NCBI GenBank assembly: GCA_016702745.1
Contig: JADJDJ010000001.1
Span: 992,001-1,056,000 of the forward strand
Source of the DNA: Chitinophagaceae bacterium
Lineage (GTDB): Bacteria > Bacteroidota > Bacteroidia > Chitinophagales > Chitinophagaceae
Direction: 5' to 3'
DNA length: 64,000 nucleotides
Both the position numbers and the translations under genes were made by a program. Under the pieces are notes generated by a model that saw only the letters and a list, made by a program, of their open reading frames with translations, made no database searches and was not told the origin of the DNA. Below, piece after piece: positions 54,853-63,204 of this stretch; the first letter of the stretch is position 1; every line of letters starts with the position of its first letter.

Positions 54853-55926
54853 TTATGCAATACTGATCTCCTTATCCAGATACACATCCTGTATCGCATT
54901 CAGTATTTCGACCCCTTCTTTCATCGGGCGCTGAAAGGCTTTTCTTCCACTGATCAGTCCCATTCCACCTGCTCTTTTATTAACGACTGCGGTTAGTACT
55001 GCTTCAGCCATATCGCTGGCACCGGAGGAAGCACCGCCACTATTGATTAATCCCGCGCGTCCCATATAGCAATTCGCAACCTGATAACGACAGAGATCAA
55101 TCGGATGATCGGTGGTGAGATTTTCGTAAATACGTTTGTCGTTTTTACCATAAGCCGACTCTTTGGTATTCAGGGCCAGGTAACCACCATTGTTTTCCGG
55201 TAATTTCTGTTTGATGATATCGGCTTCAATGGTTACACCCAGGTGACTGGCCTGTCCGGTAAGATCGGCTGATACATGGAAATCTTTTTCTTTTGTTTTA
55301 AATGCAGGATTGCGCAGGTAACACCAAAGAATAGTCGCCATACCCAGCTCATGCGCCATTTCAAAAGCCCGGCTTACTTCCTGTATCTGACGGGTTGCTT
55401 CGTCACTGCCAAAATAAATAGTGGCACCTACAGCAGCCGCTCCCAGGTTCCAGCTGGATTTGATGGAAGCAAACATCACCTGGTCAAATTTATTGGGGTA
55501 GGTGAGGAATTCGTTATGATTGATCTTGACAATAAACGGAATCTTATGGGCATATTTGCGGGATAAAAAGCCAATCCCGCAAAAAGTAGTGGCCACCGCA
55601 TTGCAGCCGCCTTCCATCGCCAGTTCAATGATATTTTCAGGATCAAAATAGATGGGATTTTTAGCGAAGGAAGCACCTGCACTGTGTTCAATCCCCTGAT
55701 CTACCGGAAGGATGGATAGATAACCTGTTTTAGACAATCTACCGGTATTGTACATCATTTGCAGGTTCCGCAATACCTGGGGATTACGATCACTGGCCAT
55801 AAAAATCCGATCGGTAAAATCAGGTCCGGGTAAATGCAATTGTTCTTTAGGAATGGTGGCGCATTGGTGTTGCAGCAGGTAATCTGCTTTGTCGCCCAGC
55901 AATTGGGCAATCTTGTTTGAAGACAT
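54853..55926 (-). CDS. fbaB: Class I fructose-bisphosphate aldolase (DhnA/FbaB-like)
   Basis: A Schiff-base aldolase that cleaves fructose-1,6-bisphosphate. 357 residues, with the DhnA-family segments LSILPVDQGIEHSAGASF, PFIVKINHNEF and GATIYFGSD in the middle, and the C-terminal NSGGASSGASDMAEAVL. A class II enzyme lies next to it (56359-57429). A TACATTTG -7 box is 44 bases upstream. The symbol fbaB is used for this family; the assigned reaction is by family only. It is complete. Confidence 0.93.
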   Translation of the reverse strand: MSSNKIAQLLGDKADYLLQHQCATIPKEQLHLPGPDFTDRIFMASDRNPQVLRNLQMMYNTGRLSKTGYLSILPVDQGIEHSAGASFAKNPIYFDPENIIELAMEGGCNAVATTFCGIGFLSRKYAHKIPFIVKINHNEFLTYPNKFDQVMFASIKSSWNLGAAAVGATIYFGSDEATRQIQEVSRAFEMAHELGMATILWCYLRNPAFKTKEKDFHVSADLTGQASHLGVTIEADIIKQKLPENNGGYLALNTKESAYGKNDKRIYENLTTDHPIDLCRYQVANCYMGRAGLINSGGASSGASDMAEAVLTAVVNKRAGGMGLISGRKAFQRPMKEGVEILNAIQDVYLDKEISIA

Positions 55927-55969
55927 AGCAATCAGGTTTTGTTGAAAAATTTATACTAACGACTGTTCG

Positions 55970-55977
55970 CAAATGTA
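55970..55977 (-). promoter_or_regulatory. Candidate -7 box of the class I aldolase gene
   Basis: TACATTTG, an exact TAnnTTTG match on the minus strand. Confidence 0.45.
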
Positions 55978-55999
55978 AGAATAATTGAAAATTGAAAAT

Positions 56000-56092
56000 G
56001 GCGAGTGGCTAGTAGCTAGTGACGAGTGGGGGGAGGGAGCAGTCGGCAGTCATCAGTCATCAGTCAACAGTCGACAGTCATGAGTCGAGAGG
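56000..56092. repeat. AGTCNNN tract between the aldolase genes
   Basis: Begins with GAGTGGCTAGTAGCTAGT-type units and passes into AGTCGGC, AGTCATC, AGTCATC, AGTCAAC, AGTCGAC, AGTCATG, AGTCGAG heptamers. Confidence 0.8.
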
Positions 56093-56149
56093 AGGCATTC
56101 CAAGAGTTGGGCCGGATTATTAAAAAAAGGCTCGGGTGCCGAATCCTTT

Positions 56150-56251
56150 TCAACTTTTCAACATCTCAACTTCTAAACTTCTAAACATCTCAACATCTCA
56201 ACATCTCAACATCTCAACATCTCAACATCTCAACCACTCAACCACTCAACA
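56150..56251. repeat. CAACATCT octamer tract
   Basis: At least six nearly perfect CAACATCT copies plus CAACTTCT and CAACCACT variants. In the 432-base space between the two aldolase genes, which otherwise contains an AGTC tract and a terminator and no gene. Confidence 0.9.
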
Positions 56252-56278
56252 ATCACTCCGTACTAAATTCTTTAAAAT

Positions 56279-56309
56279 AAAAAAAGCACAACAAAATCTT
56301 TGCTGTGCT
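56279..56309 (-). terminator. Terminator of the class II aldolase gene
   Basis: On the minus strand AGCACAGCAAA-GAT-TTTGTTGTGCT then T-rich sequence TTTTTTTATTTT; 50 bases after the stop at 56359. Confidence 0.8.
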
Positions 56310-56358
56310 GATAGATATTTTATAAAGATGAACTGTCTTTCGGTCTTCCGGACTTTCC

Positions 56359-57429
56359 TTAACTATTCCTGTTTATACAATTCAAATCCTCAAAAGCTAC
56401 TTCCAGGCGCTTGATAAAGGTTTCTTCGCCTTTGCGGAGCCATACCCTTGGATCGTAGTATTTTTTATTGGGTTTGTCATCTCCTTCGGGATTGCCCAAC
56501 TGGCCCTGCAAATAACCCTCATGCTTTTTGTAATTATTCAATACACCTTCCCAGAAGGACCATTGCAGATCGGTATCAATATTCATTTTAATGGCACCAT
56601 AACTGATGGCTTCCCTGATCTGGTGCTGCGGCGATCCACTACCACCGTGGAATACATAGTAAACCGGCTTGGGAGCAGTGCCCAGTTCTTTCTCAATATA
56701 CACCTGGCTGTTTTGTAAGATGATCGGACGCAGTTCCACATTTCCTGGTTTGTATACACCATGCACATTGCCAAACGCAGCTGCAACGGTGAACATATTA
56801 CCCACTTTGCTGAGTTCTTTGTAAGCATAAGCCACATCCTCCGGTTGGGTATAAAGTTTGGAATTCTCCACATCACTGTTGTCCACCCCGTCTTCTTCAC
56901 CACCGGTAACACCGAGTTCAATCTCGATACTCATTCCCAGTGGTTTCATTCTTTTAAAGAATTCTACAGAAGTATGAATATTTTCTTCGATGGGCTCCTC
57001 GCTCAGATCCAGCATATGTGAGCTGAACAGGGGCTGTCCTTTTTCTTTGAAATATTGTTCACCGGCATCCAGTAAACCGCTGATCCAGGGCAGCCATTTT
57101 TTAGCCGCATGATCGGTATGCAGGACTACGGGTACTCCATAATATTTGGCCACATTATGAATGTGTAATGCACCCGAAACCCCACCGGCGATATTGGCCT
57201 GCAACTGGTCGTTGGGCATCCCTTTCCCGGCGATAAACTGTGCACCTCCATTAGAGAACTGAATAATGACAGGAGAGTTGACTTTAGCGGCTGTTTCCAA
57301 TGTGGCATTAATGGTATTTGTGCCAATGGTGTTAACAGCAGGTAAGGCAAACTGATTGTTTTTTGCGTCGTTGTAGAGTGCTTCCAGTTCTTCACCGAAG
57401 AGCACACCTGCTTTGTACTTTTTTGTCAT
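56359..57429 (-). CDS. fbaA: Class II fructose-bisphosphate aldolase
   Basis: A zinc-dependent aldolase of 356 residues, without homology to the class I enzyme next door. Family motifs: NTIGTNTINATLETA, VVLHTDHAAKKWLPW (zinc His), and YYVFHGGSGSP with a later SYGAIKMNIDTDLQW. It operates in glycolysis and gluconeogenesis. It has its own terminator and lies upstream, on the same strand, of the class I gene with 432 bases of repeats between. It is complete. Confidence 0.95.
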   Translation of the reverse strand: MTKKYKAGVLFGEELEALYNDAKNNQFALPAVNTIGTNTINATLETAAKVNSPVIIQFSNGGAQFIAGKGMPNDQLQANIAGGVSGALHIHNVAKYYGVPVVLHTDHAAKKWLPWISGLLDAGEQYFKEKGQPLFSSHMLDLSEEPIEENIHTSVEFFKRMKPLGMSIEIELGVTGGEEDGVDNSDVENSKLYTQPEDVAYAYKELSKVGNMFTVAAAFGNVHGVYKPGNVELRPIILQNSQVYIEKELGTAPKPVYYVFHGGSGSPQHQIREAISYGAIKMNIDTDLQWSFWEGVLNNYKKHEGYLQGQLGNPEGDDKPNKKYYDPRVWLRKGEETFIKRLEVAFEDLNCINRNS

Positions 57430-57563
57430 GCAGAAATAATAAATTTTACGTTGTTAAATGGTTAAGCAGGCAGTAATCGTTATAGCGGGGGCTAATATAG
57501 GCGATTTATCTTGTTTGTGTTACAAACAGCTGTTAGAGGGCATAATTTCAGCTATTTGGATTA

Positions 57564-58670
57564 TCAGGCGACTGCGTTACCAGTTTCAGGTGCTTTTGCA
57601 GGCTTTGTTTGAGCTGGGTTTTTCACAATATCTCCCATGGACCGGCATTTCTGAAAAGGGCTGTTGGGATAAAGCGCAGACAATTCTTTTTTCAACTGCT
57701 CAATTTTTTCGGGGGTGGATATTGTGTCTTTTGTCATGCAATCCAGTAATTCTTTCATCCGGTACCTGGTGGTAGCCAGCCGGTAGGTGATCATTGTTCT
57801 TTCCTCAAACTGGTATTGTTCAATGGATTCCCTGTTCAGGTGCTGTAGCGCCATATCAACAAGCGCATAATTTTCTTTAAAAAACTGGGGGAGGTACAGA
57901 TTTTTTCTGCCTTCATAAGATTGCTGATCGAAATCAATACACCGGATCCGGTACTGGTAGTCTTCCACATCCGGTGTAATGTCCACCACAAAATTATAAC
58001 TGCGCATATCACCCAGTAAGCGTACAAAGCAGCGTTCATTGAATTTGACAAACTCCTTGGCCAACCGGATTCTGTTCGTTTCCGGATCCTGCAGTTGCTG
58101 CCGGATAAATACATCACCCGGGATACCCGGAATATGTTCTTCCACCAGGGTTTCCTGATGGGTGAAATAAGTGATATGATTGGGAGAGAGGAGATGCTCC
58201 AGTTCCAGTCCGTAAATACGGGAGGCATCTGCTATTTTGATATAATAATGATCATAGTTGTCGTTGAATTTATTCACGATCCTGATCCGGAAAGGATGCG
58301 AGTTGCCAAAACTGCAATAATCAATCCGGGCCACATCCAGGTGTTTGATAAAACTGAGATCACCTTCCGTTTTTAAAGTGGCATAGATTTTAACCAGACC
58401 TTCCCGGATAAAATCCCATTCCCTTTTGTCGTAAATGGTTTTTTCCCAGAGGGTGTCCTTGCCATGTTTATCGTGCAGTGGAACCGAATAAGTATAACGC
58501 AACAGATCAGAATAAGCCACCGGCAGTTTTACTTCCCTTCCGTTTTTTTTCAGGTATCTGCGGAGGGTTTCATTCACCGGAAACATGGGTTTTTTCCGGG
58601 AAGGCTTATCAGATTCACTGATCTCTCTGTCGGTATGGGAGGCAGCAAAATTCACGGGATAAAGATACAA
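57564..58670 (-). CDS. Kinase-like protein of unknown function
   Basis: A 368-residue protein that I do not recognise. It has readable kinase-like landmarks in the order expected: a Lys in YYIKIADASR (Lys145), a Glu about 12 residues later (LELEHLL), a hinge-like stretch LVEEHIPGIPGDVF (about 175-188), a catalytic-loop-like LLGDMRSYNFVVD (Asp221, Asn226) and a metal-like IDFDQQ (Asp246). This order matches aminoglycoside-phosphotransferase/HipA-type kinases, though the HxD loop is changed to GD. The C-terminus is Pro/Ala-rich. The stop of the BtuF-like gene touches this start. No partner is known. Confidence 0.6.
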   Translation of the reverse strand: MYLYPVNFAASHTDREISESDKPSRKKPMFPVNETLRRYLKKNGREVKLPVAYSDLLRYTYSVPLHDKHGKDTLWEKTIYDKREWDFIREGLVKIYATLKTEGDLSFIKHLDVARIDYCSFGNSHPFRIRIVNKFNDNYDHYYIKIADASRIYGLELEHLLSPNHITYFTHQETLVEEHIPGIPGDVFIRQQLQDPETNRIRLAKEFVKFNERCFVRLLGDMRSYNFVVDITPDVEDYQYRIRCIDFDQQSYEGRKNLYLPQFFKENYALVDMALQHLNRESIEQYQFEERTMITYRLATTRYRMKELLDCMTKDTISTPEKIEQLKKELSALYPNSPFQKCRSMGDIVKNPAQTKPAKAPETGNAVA

Positions 58671-59453
58671 TCAGTAAAGCGTTCTCAGTTGCTGAAAATA
58701 ATTAGCTGCATGCAGGAGCCTGCTGCCATACCAGCTGAAAATTTCACCATCGGCCAGCAGGATGCGGGTATCCGGCAGCAGGGGCTCTAGCTGCTCAATA
58801 TCTTTTTGACGAAAAGGGTAGGGTTCAGAAGAAAGCAATACCAGTTCCGGACGGCTTGCCTGCAATTTTTCCAATGTGATGAACGGATAACGCTGCTCTA
58901 TACCAAAGACATTAACCAGACCTGCTTTATCCATCATATCGTGAATAAAAGTATCGCCTCCAACCGTCATCCAGGGTTCCTTCCAGATCAGGTAGGCGGT
59001 ACGGATCTTTTCATTGTCCGTTGGTATGGCATTGAAAGCCGTTTGTATTTTATTGCTGAGTTGAGTGGCAGCTTCTTCTTTGCCGGTGATCTGCCCCAGT
59101 TGAATGATCATTTCAAGTGCATCATCATAGTTGCTGATATCGGTTACCCAAACGGGAAATTGCGTGGCTAATATTTCAATCTGTTCCTTCACATTTTCTT
59201 CCTTATTGGCAATGATCAGGTCAGGAGCAATCCCTTGAATCGTATCGATTTTAATATTCTTTGTGCCGCCTACCCTTGTCTTTGTACGAAACCAATGATC
59301 GGGGTGTACACAAAATTTAGTGATGCCGGCAACACGGTCTTCCAGTCCGAGGTCGTAAAGTAATTCTGTAATTGAGGGAACAAGAGAAATGATCCGCAGT
59401 GGGAGTGGAGAAAAAGGAATAACGGAACTGATTTGGTCAGCATTTTCAGACAT
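58671..59453 (-). CDS. BtuF-like (helical backbone) metal-receptor protein without signal peptide
   Basis: A 260-residue protein of the BtuF/FepB-type substrate-binding fold. Marks are RIISLVPSITELLYDLGL, ITKFCVHPDHWFR and the interdomain VGGTKNIKIDTIQGIAPDLIIAN, then GGDTFIHDMMDKAGLVNVFG. BtuF-class proteins normally bind cobalamin or a metallophore outside the cell. No signal peptide is visible and no permease or ATPase gene is adjacent, so a cytoplasmic role or an uptake partner elsewhere is possible. Its stop adjoins the start of the kinase-like gene. It is complete as read. Confidence 0.8.
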   Translation of the reverse strand: MSENADQISSVIPFSPLPLRIISLVPSITELLYDLGLEDRVAGITKFCVHPDHWFRTKTRVGGTKNIKIDTIQGIAPDLIIANKEENVKEQIEILATQFPVWVTDISNYDDALEMIIQLGQITGKEEAATQLSNKIQTAFNAIPTDNEKIRTAYLIWKEPWMTVGGDTFIHDMMDKAGLVNVFGIEQRYPFITLEKLQASRPELVLLSSEPYPFRQKDIEQLEPLLPDTRILLADGEIFSWYGSRLLHAANYFQQLRTLY

Positions 59454-59537
59454 AAAGATGCCTGCAAAATAAATCGTTGGGAGCAGAACAGGTAAAAAGG
59501 AAAAATAAAGGGAAGGAGAGAGGCGGGGTTCACCGCG

Positions 59538-59566
59538 CCTCCTGCTAAACGGGGTTTAGCAGGAGG
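59538..59566. repeat. Perfect 13-bp inverted repeat
   Basis: CCTCCTGCTAAAC-GGG-GTTTAGCAGGAGG, with a three-base centre, in the 514-base space upstream of the BtuF-like gene. No T-run follows. It looks like a palindromic dispersed element. Confidence 0.75.
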
Positions 59567-59584
59567 GTTCCGGACGTTTAATTC

Positions 59585-59790
59585 TTTTCAAGGATTTGGA
59601 CACGGTGACTCAGGGTCGTTCTTCAAGGATTTTCCCGACTTTGATCGGGTTGGACTTCAACTGGTCTTTCTGTTTGGATGTTGGATTTCAGGTTTTTGGA
59701 CTTGGACTTTGTTTTTCGGTTTTTCCTAGGATTGGCTTTGGTTTTTCTCAGGACTTGGTTTGGTTTTTTGGATATTGATATTGGACTAAT
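59585..59790. repeat. G/T-rich degenerate low-complexity tract
   Basis: Irregular repeats of GGATTTT, GGACTTG and GGTTTTT over 200 bases, with a CCCGA-TTTGA-type palindrome (CCCGA 59634-59638, TCGGG 59645-59649) inside. The rest of the gap from 59454 to 59967 holds the palindrome at 59538, this tract and the terminator at 59915, and no gene. Confidence 0.7.
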
Positions 59791-59914
59791 GTGATACAAA
59801 AGTAAGCCCGGGATTAAAGCTCCGCAAGAGCAAAATTGCCTGACTTTTTATAGTAAATGGCCGTCGGTTACCTGCGCTGAAACCGAAAGAATTGACCGTA
59901 AAAATACGAGCATT

Positions 59915-59943
59915 AAAAAACCAAGGCGATTATTGCCTTGGTT
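59915..59943 (-). terminator. Terminator of the CBS-type gene
   Basis: Minus-strand CCAAGGC-AATAATC-GCCTTGG followed by TTTTTTAATG, 25 bases after the stop at 59968. Confidence 0.88.
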
Positions 59944-59967
59944 TACAGATTGTTAAGAGAGTGTTAT

Positions 59968-61326
59968 TTATTTCCCGAAGGACTGAATCACGTCGTATTT
60001 GGTCACAATGTGGAAATTCCCCGCTTCATCTTTTGATAGCACGGCCCCATTTTCTTTATTAATCAGGTGGCTGAGTTTCTCCACCGGCATATCAAATGGT
60101 ACCAGGGGGTAGGAAGGCTCCAAAACTTCGCTTACCAAAGCGTTCTTGATCTCCGGATTTTCAAATATTTTCTGAAATAAACCGCCCTCACTGATGGCAC
60201 CCAGCGGGCCGGTTCCATTCATTACGGGAATATGTTCGATATCATATTTCTTCATCAGTTCTACTGCTTCCTTCACCGTTTGTTCAGGTGCAACAGTGAT
60301 GATACGTTGTGTACCACGGGCACTCACCACATCACGGAATGTTTTTACATCGAGGAAACCTCTTTCAATCATCCACTGATCATTATAAATCTTTCCTACA
60401 TATCGGCTGCCATGATCATGAAAGATGCATACAACCAGATCATCTTTTTTCAAACGATCTTTTAATTGTAATAACCCCTGGAAACAACTGCCGGCACTAT
60501 AACCACAAAACAAACCTTCTTCTTTCGCGAGTCTGCGAGCTACGACGGCACCATCCTTATCAGTGACCTGTTCAAAATGATCAATTACACTCATGTCATA
60601 ATTCTTCGGCACAAAATCCTCTCCGAAACCTTCACTGATATAGGGATGCACTTCATTCATATCAATTTCACCGGTGCGGAAATATTTGGTCAATAATGAT
60701 CCATATACATCAATGGCCCAGATCTGGATATTGGGATTTTTTTCTTTCAGGTACATGGCTGCACCGGTGATGGTTCCGCCCGTTCCTGCAGTACAAACCA
60801 GGTGGGTGATTTTTCCGTCTGTTTGTTCCCAGATTTCCGGGCCGGTAGTTTCATAATGCGCCAATCGGTTGGCCAGGTTATCATACTGGTTCATGTGGAA
60901 GGAATTGGGAGTTTCCTTTGCCAGTCTTGCCGCTACACTGTAATAACTGCGCGGATCTTCCGGTAGTACATTGGTAGGACAAACGATCACTTCAGCCCCA
61001 ACCGCTTTCAGGATATCTGCTTTGTCCTTGGATTGTTTGTCGGTGGTTACAAAAATGCACTTGTATCCTTTTACTACGGCCGCCAATGCCAGCCCCATAC
61101 CGGTATTTCCACTGGTTCCTTCAATGATGGTACCACCAGGTTTCAGCTTCCCTTCTTTTTCGGCTACTTCCACCATTTTCAATGCCATCCGGTCCTTGAT
61201 TGAATTACCGGGGTTGAAATAGTCCACTTTCGCCAGAACTGTACAGGGAAAATCCCGGGCCACTTTGTTCAGCCGGATCATCGGTGTATTACCGATCGTT
61301 TCGAGAATATTATTTTTGATATCCAT
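59968..61326 (-). CDS. Cystathionine beta-synthase-type PLP enzyme with CBS domains
   Basis: A 452-residue PLP enzyme joining a cysteine-synthase-like catalytic domain to two C-terminal CBS domains (about residues 335-450). The PLP lysine is in NPGNSIKDR (Lys44), the phosphate loop is GTSGNTGMGLA (about 69-79) and a later GTGGTITGA. It condenses serine with homocysteine (cystathionine) or makes cysteine from O-acetylserine; the CBS domains favour the former, but they do not prove it. A TACCTTTG -7 box lies 18 bases upstream. It has its own terminator. It is complete. Confidence 0.9.
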   Translation of the reverse strand: MDIKNNILETIGNTPMIRLNKVARDFPCTVLAKVDYFNPGNSIKDRMALKMVEVAEKEGKLKPGGTIIEGTSGNTGMGLALAAVVKGYKCIFVTTDKQSKDKADILKAVGAEVIVCPTNVLPEDPRSYYSVAARLAKETPNSFHMNQYDNLANRLAHYETTGPEIWEQTDGKITHLVCTAGTGGTITGAAMYLKEKNPNIQIWAIDVYGSLLTKYFRTGEIDMNEVHPYISEGFGEDFVPKNYDMSVIDHFEQVTDKDGAVVARRLAKEEGLFCGYSAGSCFQGLLQLKDRLKKDDLVVCIFHDHGSRYVGKIYNDQWMIERGFLDVKTFRDVVSARGTQRIITVAPEQTVKEAVELMKKYDIEHIPVMNGTGPLGAISEGGLFQKIFENPEIKNALVSEVLEPSYPLVPFDMPVEKLSHLINKENGAVLSKDEAGNFHIVTKYDVIQSFGK

Positions 61327-61343
61327 CAGATAAATTATACGAA

Positions 61344-61351
61344 CAAAGGTA
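61344..61351 (-). promoter_or_regulatory. Candidate -7 box for the CBS-type gene
   Basis: TACCTTTG on the minus strand, an exact TAnnTTTG match, 18 bases ahead of the ATG at 61326. Confidence 0.5.
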
Positions 61352-61368
61352 CGTTTTTAAGGGGCAGT

Positions 61369-61407
61369 AAAAAACCTCCCCGCTTGCATTTGATTGCGGC
61401 AGGGAGG
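61369..61407 (-). terminator. Terminator of the sigma/anti-sigma operon
   Basis: Minus-strand CCTCCCTGCCGC ... GCGGGGAGG with a bulge, then TTTTTT; 26 bases after the stop at 61433. Confidence 0.75.
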
Positions 61408-61432
61408 CTGACCGGACTTAATGATGATCTCA

Positions 61433-61972
61433 TTAAGCTTCTTTTCTGAATTGCTTTCTTTTATTCGAGAGGTAATTATCCAGGAGAAACAGACCAATCA
61501 CTACATTGATCATCATCAGGACATTGATCAGGTTATTATTAAAGAATTTGCTGAAATCCAGTTTCCCGATATTTTTTGAAACAGTGGAGGCCTCACCCGG
61601 GCTGCTGAGCATCTGCCCAAAGCCATAGATCAGGATACCAACCATCATGGCGATAAAGAAAAAGCCGATCCCCCAGATAATCCGGTTGTTGATATATTTA
61701 TGAGCAGCCGGACTGATATGAGTGCGGGCAATTTCTTCCATTACATTTTTAGTAAAGCGGAGAGAGGGTTGTTCGGTATCTGCCAATTGCATCCAGTCCT
61801 GCACTTTAATCAGTTCTTCATATTTTGCCTTCCAGGCCAGATCTTCTTTCAATAATTTTCCAATCATCTCTTTTTCATCTGCCTGGCTAAGGCCATCTAT
61901 ATAATCCCACAGCCTCTCTTCCATGCTGTTGTTTCCTCCGGCAGAGGAACCCGTTGTATTGTTGTGGTTCAT
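61433..61972 (-). CDS. Putative anti-sigma factor, membrane-anchored
   Basis: A 179-residue protein downstream, by 5 bases, of an ECF sigma factor gene: the classical position of its anti-sigma factor. A cytoplasmic N-terminal domain (MEERLWDYIDGLSQADEKEMIGKL) is followed by a membrane segment (IIWGIGFFFIAMMVGILIYGFG, about 99-120) and a second one near the end (LINVLMMINVVIGLFLLDNYLS). No zinc-binding HxxxCxxC motif is seen, so it is not the canonical ZAS type. The assignment rests on position and topology, not on a family. Confidence 0.65.
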   Translation of the reverse strand: MNHNNTTGSSAGGNNSMEERLWDYIDGLSQADEKEMIGKLLKEDLAWKAKYEELIKVQDWMQLADTEQPSLRFTKNVMEEIARTHISPAAHKYINNRIIWGIGFFFIAMMVGILIYGFGQMLSSPGEASTVSKNIGKLDFSKFFNNNLINVLMMINVVIGLFLLDNYLSNKRKQFRKEA

Positions 61973-61977
61973 ATTGA

Positions 61978-62559
61978 TTAATTTAATTCTTTTATTTCTT
62001 CCGGGTAAAATGTCGTCATTTTTTCTTTTAAACGCGCCCTGGCCCGGTGTAACCTGACCTTGGCTGCATTTATTTCAATTCCCAGAACAGCCGCCGTTTC
62101 TTCCAGCGATTGTTCTGCCTTGTAAAATAAAGTAATCACCATGGCATCATCCGGATTGAGTAAACTGATGGCTTCATTGACCATGGCCTGCTTCGATTTT
62201 TGCTCCACGGTATCAGAACGCAAACCGGAATCCAGGTTATCAGCCCTTGAAAACACCTGTTCATTATCCAGTGACTGAACTTCCAGTCTTTTCTTCCGGA
62301 GGAAAGTGATGCAGGTATTATTTACAATGGTATACAACCAGGTACTGAATTTGGAATCGCCCCTGAAATCCTTCAGGTATTTGAAGGCTTTTACAAAAGC
62401 ATCCTGTGCCAGCTCTTCTGCATCCTCCCTGCTTTTGACCAATCTCAACACAAGGGTGAATACATAGTTCTGATAGCGGTCTACCAATTGGGCATATGCC
62501 CCCTGGTTACCCGTCAGCACCTGGCTAATGATCTCATTATCAGTAAATCCGGTCGTCAT
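61978..62559 (-). CDS. ECF-type RNA polymerase sigma factor
   Basis: A 193-residue sigma-70 family factor of the ECF class. Region 2 is visible (YQNYVFTLVLRLVKSREDAEELAQDAFVKAF, FSTWLYTIVNNTC) and region 4 ends with SLEETAAVLGIEINAAKVRLHRARARLKE. It has no region 1 or 3. The anti-sigma-like gene starts 5 bases after its stop, so it is probably held at the membrane until a signal. The target promoters are unknown. It is complete. Confidence 0.94.
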   Translation of the reverse strand: MTTGFTDNEIISQVLTGNQGAYAQLVDRYQNYVFTLVLRLVKSREDAEELAQDAFVKAFKYLKDFRGDSKFSTWLYTIVNNTCITFLRKKRLEVQSLDNEQVFSRADNLDSGLRSDTVEQKSKQAMVNEAISLLNPDDAMVITLFYKAEQSLEETAAVLGIEINAAKVRLHRARARLKEKMTTFYPEEIKELN

Positions 62560-62628
62560 CCTTTATATAGGACTCATCCTGTTGGTGTTTGGTTACAGTA
62601 CAAGGTCGGGAAAATTTGGGAGCCGGTT

Positions 62629-62664
62629 TGAGAGTCGGGAGACTGGAGTCGGGAGTCGAGAGCC
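62629..62664. repeat. AGTCNNN tract upstream of the sigma factor
   Basis: GAGAGTCGGGAGACTGGAGTCGGGAGTCGAG: the AGTC heptamer family with one GACTGG unit. Confidence 0.7.
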
Positions 62665-62799
62665 AGGAACAGGGCTGTAACCGGTTTGGATCAGTTGTAG
62701 TCCTAGTATTTGTAACTATTTTAAAAAATATTCGATTGACCTGTAACCCGCCCGGCGGAACCGGAGTCAAAGAATAGAATAACCGAAAAAATTAAAAAT

Positions 62800-63177
62800 A
62801 TGCAAGCCGCTGAAGCCTTAGTACCGATTACCATGTTTGCCGGAGGATTTGCCATGGTATTTGGCATATACTACCTGAGAACCCGCCAGAACCTGGCCAT
62901 GATTGAAAAGGGAATGAACCCGAAAGAATTTGCCAACCGCCCGGCCCCTTATAAAAACCTGAAATGGGCTTTATTACTCATTGGATCAGGAGTAGGACTC
63001 TTCCTGGCATATATGCTGGATAATTTTTTGATCAATCCCGGTTCTGCAGGGCATCATCATGATGGCAGTATTGCCGCTATCTATTTTTCATTGATTGCGA
63101 TCGGTGGCGGACTGGGTCTCTTTGGATCCTACCGCATTGAAAAGCAATGGTGGGATGAGAATAAGGACAAAGTATAA
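62800..63177 (+). CDS. DUF6249 membrane protein
   Basis: A 125-residue membrane protein with three hydrophobic segments (PITMFAGGFAMVFGIYYL, WALLLIGSGVGLFLAYML, IAAIYFSLIAIGGGLGLFG), a cytoplasmic loop MIEKGMNPKEF and a short His-rich patch GHHHDG near residue 86. I believe this is the DUF6249 family, often seen next to ECF sigma factors in this phylum; function unknown. It is divergent from the sigma factor gene by 240 bases. The His patch may bind metal, but this is speculative. Confidence 0.75.
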   Translation: MQAAEALVPITMFAGGFAMVFGIYYLRTRQNLAMIEKGMNPKEFANRPAPYKNLKWALLLIGSGVGLFLAYMLDNFLINPGSAGHHHDGSIAAIYFSLIAIGGGLGLFGSYRIEKQWWDENKDKV

Positions 63178-63204
63178 AGTATAACCATTGACCAATACAG
63201 CGAA

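Noticed and set aside
50637..56251. CRISPR arrays at the octamer tracts
   Set aside because: The units are 7-8 bases long with no spacers of 26-40 bases and no cas genes are present in the window.
59454..59967. Cobalamin riboswitch upstream of the BtuF-like gene
   Set aside because: I looked for a B12-box-like GCCACTG and its complement upstream and saw none; the region is a palindrome and a low-complexity tract.
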